Assembly (NCBI RefSeq): GCF_963169125.1
Contig: NC_084794.1
Location: 229,473,219-229,537,218, forward strand
Reading direction: 5' to 3'
Source: Humulus lupulus
Taxonomy: Eukaryota; Streptophyta; Magnoliopsida; Rosales; Cannabaceae
Length of the DNA stretch: 64,000 nt
In this document: positions 57,066 to 64,000 of the stretch, piece by piece
Layout: each line of letters opens with the position of its first letter
Numbering within the stretch: the stretch's first letter is position 1
Position numbers and translations under genes: made by a program
Notes under the pieces: generated by a model
Databases searched by the model: none
What the model saw: the letters and a program-made list of their open reading frames with translations, nothing else
What the model was told of the DNA's origin: nothing

Positions 57066-58524
57066 GTCACACATAGTACAAGTTGCACCACAACTTTATT
57101 CATACAGAAACATCACGTAAAATCACAAAGGAATAATATCAATTTTACTAAGTAATTCGTAATGGGTTCAAAACAAGAACGAAGGATTTGATGAAACAAC
57201 ATATATTTGAACGTAAAAGTAAACTTACATGTAACATGCTTACATAGGATGGTTCTTAAAATCTCACTTAAAGTTTGTAATATTTATTCAGCAAGCTTAA
57301 AATAAATTTCTTGTCAATTTCACAAAACTTGAGCAAGCTTAAAATAAATTTCCAATTTAGTTACTACTATTTTATTCCTTTATATCATACAATTGGCATT
57401 CATAAATTTTATTACAATTTTTTTTACTAAAATAATTCTTTAGCTTTAATTGTACAAAATAATAATCTTATTTATTATTTAATAACAATAAAATGTGACA
57501 AAATTTATAATTACTTATAAAATAATTTATTTGACAAAAATAATTAATTTCATAGAAGTGCTCTTTTTAATTTAGCAAAGTTAAGTAAATAATGCCAATA
57601 AAATATAACATATTTAATTTCCTTCCAAAAAATTTCTAGATCATAAAGATTCACATTGTTTATAATTATTTAAATTTGGTAAAAAGACTAATAATACTTA
57701 CATTTTTAATAAACTAAATTCTAGGCACCTTTTTAAAAAGAATTTCTCAATTTTTTAAACAATAAAAATCAGCATATATCTTATCAAAGAAAATGCAATT
57801 TTCATGTATGAAATTACACATTTTACTTGTCTTAGTTTTAAAATATGAATTTGAGACATAATTTGTTCTCTATTTAAATTATTTACAGAATACCATAAAA
57901 ATATAAAATCAAATCAGCAAGCATAATTTATTTCAAATATACTCATAGTCATTTTTAACCATTAACTTAACATGTTTCTATACTTTTATGCATTTTAAAA
58001 TTTACAATTAGCATGCAAATTTTTTTTTTAATAAAATTAAATCACTCCAAAAACATAAACCCCAAAAAGGAGCCTTGGCCGAAACTCACTAACAAAGATT
58101 AAACAAAATGAAAAATAAATTAAGACATTACCATGCTTCCTAATTTCCAATATACACCTTAATATATTCAAGACACATAACATTACAATATAAGCAACAT
58201 TAAACTCACATATGTTTTATTATTATATCAATGGAAATTCTAACTTGCTCCTTAATATACTAATATTACAACTTTTTCATGCTCAAAATTAAATAAAGCA
58301 AAGGAATCCTAAACCTAAAATATGCCATAGCCGAAACCGTAACACCATAACAATTTCATGAATAACAAATTTCACAGATCATCATCATAACCCAAACTCA
58401 TACCCTAGCATGCTTCCTAATGATAGATATACAATATAAACATCATATTTCCTCATGTTCCAAATTACACAACATAATATAATCAATAATCATGTTAATA
58501 AAAATTAAAAAAAACATATTAAAC
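57066..58524 (-). other. AT-rich stretch, probable remainder of element F 3' LTR
   Basis: No gene is seen. CATGCTTCCTAAT recurs at about 58132 and 58411, and TTGGCCGAAACTC / ATAGCCGAAACCG at 58076 and 58330: a degenerate repeat of about 260-280 bases. It ends where the protease frame breaks. Confidence 0.45.
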
Positions 58525-59150
58525 TCATAAACCAATCTGGTCTCCTTTGGCCCAACTGGTACAACCTTAGTGGTATCCACGACACTAGCCAAGAATCCTA
58601 TGCAACCTTCTTGCAAAAGATCTCTAGCCTTCAATACCGAGATCATAGGAACATGTTTCCCATTCACAGTACCCACAAACACAAATAGGTCCTCACCCTC
58701 GAGTTCAAAGGTCACCATCCTCCTTTTACAATCAAAAGTCGCCCCGTATTTTCTAACTCAGAATCAGATCAAAGTCCTTTATAGCTAACATAACCAAGTC
58801 CACTGACAACTCCCTACTATCAATCTCTGCTAGTAGAGATCTAATCCACCTCCTAGAAACTACCAACTCCCCAGTAGGTAAAAAAGTCCCAAAACCCACA
58901 ACATATAAATCACAAGGTCTACATAGTCTAATAATCACTTTACTGGATACAAAGGAATGTGTAGCACCAGAATCAATCAATACAATGTAAGTAGAGACAG
59001 TGCTAGAACTCTTACCTGTCACTACCGAAGGACTAGCCTTAGCCTCTGACTGGGTCTGGGTGAATACTCGGGCTAGAGTTAGACTGTTGCCCTTCTTCTG
59101 TTCCTCTTTCTTCAGTTGTGGGAAATCTCTCTAGTAATGTCCCACTACCT
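58525..59150 (-). pseudogene. Chromovirus-type aspartic protease and zinc-knuckle region
   Basis: On -: GHYXRDFPQLKKEEQKKG (59140-59090) looks like the end of a gag zinc knuckle whose first two cysteines are Y and F and which has a stop. The protease follows with IVLIDSGATHSFVSSKV (active site DSG), CRPCDLYVVGFGTFLPTGEL and MLAIKDFDLILS. A frameshift near 58755 removes the GMDWL segment. The frame resumes with RKYGATFDCKRRMVTFE and runs through CIGFLASVVDTT to LVYEF at 58525, where RT should begin; it does not. SGATHSF and 'KYGATFDCKR' patterns are typical of chromovirus and related gypsy proteases. Confidence 0.85.
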
Positions 59151-60059
59151 CGCAAAGGAAGTATGTCTTAGCATGAAATTCTTCAATGGCGCCTCATACA
59201 CCTGGCACACAAAGGATAACTTCTCCAGGCCACATTGCGGCCCTGACAGCCACCCTGAGCACTCCGAGCCCTTCTATCTGGACCAATAGTAGTATAAGTA
59301 TCTGGGGTCTTCCTCTTCTTGTCACTAGGGCCTTGAGCCTTACCAGGTCCAGTAAATGGAGGCAACACCCTTTTGGCATCATGCCTAGCAGCGCTCTTGC
59401 GCATAATCTTGTCCTTTGTGCCCTCAGTATTAAGGGCTTTCTCAACTACCTAAGCATATGTGGTAACTCCAGGCACAGAGGTAATCGTTACATCCCGTGC
59501 TATCATAGGGTTTAATCCCAGAAAAAATCCCTCTCTTCTGGCGGCATCAGTTAGCACCAGGTCAGATGCAAACTTGGCCAACCTGTGTAACCTTAGGGCA
59601 TACTCAGTTATCATCATGTTGCCCTGAACCAATCTAGTGAACTCATCTTCCTTTGCAGTTTGAACTGCATCATTATAGTATTTCTCATTAAATAAACCTT
59701 GGAACTCATCCCAACTCAATACTGCAACGTTCCGGGTCTGAGATACTACCTCCCATCAGATGCGAGCATCATCTCTAACATGTATGTGGGACAGCTCACC
59801 CTGTCGTTACCCACCACCCTCATGAAATCTAGAATGAAGGTAACCATGCTCATCTAGTGCTTAGCCTTTAGTTGATTTGGACCTCCATTAAAGGTTGGAG
59901 AGTGTTGTTTCCTGAACATCTCATAAAGCAGTTCCCAGAACTGATAACACAGCAGGTGGCAGAGCCGGTGCAGCGTTCCTTGGTGGAACCTGTTGTCTCA
60001 GTAATCGAATCTCATCTTCTTGGCTCTCTAGTCTTGCTCACATATTAGCAAGCAATTAC
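59151..60059 (-). pseudogene. Chromovirus-type gag, split by solo LTR S6
   Basis: Capsid core on -: SWDEFQGLFNEKYYNDAVQT, DEFTRLVQGNMMITEYALRL, FASDLVLTDAARREGFFLGL. This is the retrotransposon gag core. The upstream part reads RLESQEDEIRLL and continues across the S6 insertion to 63981-64000. A stop near 59452 separates the core from the basic tail (59404-59183). Its neighbour on the left is the protease. Confidence 0.82.
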
Positions 60060-63000
60060 TGTAACGACCCAAATTTTCAAGACTCGATAATGCGGAAATA
60101 TAAATGTTTTCATTTAACAAAATGTCTCAAAAACCCATAGAAAAAAAAACTTTTTAAAAAGTCGTATGGCCATACTTAACATTTAGTTACAAACATGTTT
60201 TATAAAGATTAGAGTGAGCCTAGTTTAGGAAAATTACACAACATTTCCAAAAATAAAAAGGCTTCCCAAAAGGTCGGTCCACATGTACATTTGCAAGGAA
60301 GACTCCAGCGCTCACTGCTCTGCTTTGCCCTTGTTCTTACCTACAACATGAAACAACTAGGTAAGCGAAAACGCTTAGTAAGATCAACTTCCAAACAAAG
60401 CAGATAGAGAAATAGGGATCCGGACCCATCCGGACCCTACACAATCAATTTCAAGAACGCTAAAGCGTCCTGGCAAACTTATGGTCATGCTTGATAACCA
60501 AGGATATATTAATTCACATCTAGATAAAAATCCTGCACTCAGAAAATCCCAGAACAAGCAGATATATTATATCGCAACTAATTCTTATCAACAATTATAT
60601 CCCTGCACTCAGAAAATCCCAGAGCAAGCAGATATATTATATCACCATATAATTCGAGACCAACGCTCGACAATTTCCAACAATTCAGGCGTAACGCGCC
60701 CTCCAACATAATTGCTAATCTGTAAAAGAGAACCGAGTCTCCACACTAAGATCTAGCCAATAATTATTCTCATCAAGGGTAACTATCGTGTTACCTAGGG
60801 CATCGCTACTTATTCAAGAGTGTAATCCAATTTACACGGTTTTACGGAGACTTCTATGTTAATCAGTGGTGCTGGTGAGCAGCTGCCCCTAGGGTGTTCA
60901 ACCTCACTCAATCTTGGCAACCCCTAGTATCTCTAGGCACTCTCACGGAATGGCCAATATTCACGGCTGCTATCCGGGAATAACTTATCAAAGCACTTGC
61001 TCGGATTCTAACCGTCCAATGATTAAGTAAGCATGAGGGCCCCTAGGTCCCATTTATCTTGGCGCCCCTAGGTTTAACCAGCTTATCCTCATCTCATGGC
61101 CATTCGTCGCGGTAATGAACCAGACATAAATAAAATCAAGCAGTGTGACGGGGATCAACCGTCTAGGATATGACGGACTTCTACCGTTCATATTTTCTAA
61201 ATCAGCACTCACTAGACTAACGTCTCTAAGCAACTTTCTATGACAGCCTATATATATGCATGTATCCCTATACTAACATACCAGACAATAATCATTTCAT
61301 GTTGCAGCCATACAATATAAGTTGACTTACTTGGAGTCCTTAGCGCTCAGCAGGTTTTCACCCTCCAACGTTCAGTCCAGTTACGCTTAGCCAATACTGT
61401 AGTTATCCATACAGTATACTCGGATTAATTATGGCACTAATAATTCATTATTATTATTTTGGGCAGTTTGGTCATTTTAATAAAAGTCATTTGTAAGGAT
61501 TTATAATCCTTATTTGGTTTTAAACCTATTAAGGAAAGTCATACAAAATATTCGAGACTAAACCCTAAGTCTCTGGGAGACCTATCCTAAGGTCTCGATA
61601 CCTAGGCTCGGGTATCACAATGGTATTTTCCCACAATCCGCTAAAAATCTTATTCTTTCAAGATATTGCTATTAACCCGCACTTTCGACTAGTCGGTTAA
61701 AATATGTAAGATTTTAGCCGGTATTATATCTAGAAAATACAAATAAATTCCTTAATTATTTTTAAAGAAAATAAACTCTTTAAATTTTCCTTTTATTTTT
61801 CTTAAGGTTTTAATATCTAAAAACCGTTTTAAGAAAATTGCCTAATTTGTCTTAATTAGGAAAACCGTTATAAATTTCTCATCTTGACTAATTAATTTTC
61901 CAAAAGCAATCAATCAATTTTACTTACTAGGAAAATAACTTATTTAATTATTTTATCAAAATATAGGGTTTTAAACCCTCTTTTAATTTATTAACTATTA
62001 ACAAATTAAATCTCTTATTTTTAGAAAGAATAAAAACTCTTTAATAAAAATAATTCATTTAAACTCAAAGGGATAATTTTAGTGAAAATATGATTTCAAG
62101 ACTTACCAATTTATATCTTGAAATAAGCAAAATTTTACTTTTTACCTTATGTTCCAAAATCTCATTTTTACACTAAGTGTGAAAAACCTATTTTTCACAT
62201 TTTTAACTACATATTTCATTAGTTCATAACTTGAAATTTACTTACCCAATTGTTACCAAAATTTCCCAATTCCATTTTTGTTATGCCATTTAGGCCTTTG
62301 TAAAATCTTAGGTCAAAATGAGCATTTTTGATTGGTGAAATCATTTTCCAACAATGAGGTAAAAATGACCTTATTTTCAAGTCCTTATTTTTTCCAAACT
62401 TTGACAGTTAATAACTTTCAAACCGTTCAATATTTTCTTACCAAATTTTACATTGGAATAATAGGTTATGCCAGTAATATGTCCACAAAATTTTAGTAAA
62501 AACTGGGTTCATTTTCCCTATACAGTGGCTGTCCAAACTTGGTTCCGAAAATGAGAATACGAAAAAACAGTTTTTTTTACCTAAACTTTGAAATAGCATA
62601 ACTTACTCATTTCTAAACATTTTTTAGTGTTTCAAAAGCTCAATTTTATGTACTCAATCTCAACAACATCACAGTATAATTTAATTTTACAAAAACAATA
62701 TACAGTGGCTGCTTGACCCCTTGGAAGTCACAGCTCAAAACATGTTTTGTTTTAGGGTATCCTACAAAACCCTTGGGGGTTTTGGTTCCCATTTTCAAAA
62801 ATCAATACACATGCATCATAAAAATTATTAAACAACTACCACAACCTTATTACATCATCAAAAAGAAACTCTAAGCATTAGATATACAAAATAATGCTTA
62901 AAACTAAAAACCCTACAACAAAATCATCAAAAGTAAACTTTTTACCTCTTTGGTGTTCTTGCTTAAGGTTTGGACCTTCCTATAAGCTTTGACTCCTTCA

Positions 63001-63980
63001 AAACCTTTCAAAAACCCTAACAAACTTCCCCCAACAACATAGTCAATTAGCTATTTGAAACTCTATGCTTAAAACTTTACAAAAGCCTAGATTAGTGAAA
63101 GTTGACCTTAGGGAAAATACTTCCTAGACCAAGACTTAGCCTCAAAGTTTCCTTGGTGTTCTTGGGCTTGAAAAATGGAGAGAACACTTTGAGAGGTCTT
63201 CAAAAAAGATGATAGTGAATGAGAGATGGAGAGTGATCGGTTCTTAGTGTGGGGATTGCTCACAATACTCTTCAAAATATCACAAGGTACTTGAGTGCTT
63301 TTCTACCCACTTGCCCACTTGACCTCTTAATTAAATGGCATTTAAATTTTATAAAATTTGGGTTCACACCACTCTAAAACACCACATGGCCGGCCACTCT
63401 TTGCTACATATATGATCATTTCATTTTTTTTTTTTTAATAAAGGTTTCATAAGAAGAAAAGTCCAAATTGGCTTTTGACACCTTTTTCACTCTTATTAAG
63501 TTTTAATCACCAAACTTAACATTAATTAATTAAATTAAATGTCTCTCACATTTAATTTAATTTAAATTTAATTAATCACATAATAAAATTTAACCTAAGG
63601 TCCATTCATGGAATAAAATTCCCCATTTCGGTAAAATTAGGCATTTAACACAAAATGCCCTAAAATTTCCATTTTCTTTTAGGTTTATTATTTTTGACCA
63701 AACTTTAAATTTTATGAATGTATTTTATGCCCAAAATATAATTGCCATGATTTTTCATTTTATTTTCCGAGATTTTTACCCGATTAGGGTTTTTGTGTCG
63801 GTCCAGGACCGAAAGTCTTATCTTGACTTTTAAAATCACAAAATTCATATTTTGGCTAGCAATAACTCATGGAATACTTACAAACAAATATAATATTATT
63901 TAAAATAATATTCTTAACCCGGGGGAAAAAAAATCCCGACCCGAGTCGTTTAAAGGTACCCAAAAACGTAGGACATTACA
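60060..63980 (-). mobile_element. Long solo LTR S6 (3.9 kb) inside gag, TSD ATTAC
   Basis: The 3,921-bp unit starts TGTAACGACCCAAATTTTC and ends ACGTAGGACATTACA. ATTAC is duplicated exactly at 60055-60059 and 63981-63985. The block CTTACCTACAACATG...TAAGCGAAAACGCTTAG near 60340-60390 matches the position of the CTTACCTGCACC block in S1-S3, giving - orientation. A 73-bp tandem duplication lies at 60532-60645 (CCTGCACTCAGAAAATCCCA twice). No coding domain was found over 3.9 kb. An LTR this long is unusual but known in some chromovirus families. Confidence 0.88.
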
Positions 63981-64000
63981 ATTACTGCCAATCTTGAGGG
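63981..64000 (-). pseudogene. Chromovirus-type gag, upstream part after S6
   Basis: Twenty bases beginning with the TSD ATTAC. They continue gag on - beyond the right edge of the window. Confidence 0.6.

Larger units (their letters stand above)
40303..64000 (-). mobile_element. Chromovirus-type Ty3/gypsy element F, truncated and deeply nested
   Basis: Gag and protease on - at 58525-60059 (gag resumes at 63981) mark this element; its 5' end lies right of the window. The frame ends abruptly after LVYEF at about 58525. To its left lie 57066-58524, 42484-42701 and 40303-40979, which together form about 2.3 kb of AT-rich, LTR-like DNA starting TGTAAAATTCCC at 40303. I read this as its 3' LTR, with RT, RNase H and integrase deleted. 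The 5-bp flank there is AATAT; its partner would be outside the window. The LTR assignment is inference. Confidence 0.5.

Overview
The window is plant nuclear heterochromatin built almost entirely of nested transposable elements; I see no convincing host gene, tRNA, rRNA or CRISPR. The evidence is Ty3/gypsy, Ty1/copia and CACTA-type elements, LTRs beginning TG and ending CA with 5-bp target-site duplications (TSDs), heavy stop and frameshift decay, and AT-rich flanks. The species cannot be named from this; a flowering plant with a large repeat fraction fits.

Layout. (A) <1-9211: 3' part of a Tat-lineage Ty3/gypsy element on +, with RNase H, a second RNase H, integrase, an antisense Transposase_28-like gene (3016-6934, -) and the 3' LTR (7803-9211). 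A solo LTR (4061-6311) splits the antisense gene. (B) 9684-16359: decayed gag-only Tat-like material on -, broken by a solo LTR (11292-13406). (C) 16440-17183: copia-like remnant on +. (D) 17184-40302: copia element on -, with its 3' LTR cut in two by (E), a Tat element on - at 17712-38514 (TSD ATATT). E carries a solo LTR in its 3' LTR (17864-20377), a non-coding 5.55-kb LTR element (20989-26539), an antisense intron-containing gene (+, 26774-28960), pol and gag (-, 29914-35987), and an Athila-like solo LTR in gag (35988-37738). (F) about 40303 to beyond 64000: chromovirus-type gypsy on -, with gag and protease at 58525-60059 and its RT-integrase lost. F holds a solo LTR (40980-42483), a 14.4-kb CACTA-type transposon (42702-57065) and a 3.9-kb solo LTR inside gag (60060-63980). 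The CACTA element holds a gag-only Tat derivative (43878-52499), itself split by a solo LTR (45707-47622), plus an Athila-like solo LTR (53581-55004).

The nesting gives relative ages: chromovirus, then CACTA, then gag-only Tat, then solo LTR on the right; copia, then Tat, then solo LTR or non-coding LTR element on the left. Most boundaries rest on TSDs read directly from the sequence. No gene set here looks active; only the non-coding element at 20989-26539 has nearly identical LTRs. The most unusual features are the antisense genes in both Tat elements, the tandem arrays in Tat 3' regions, and seven solo LTRs with exact TSDs.
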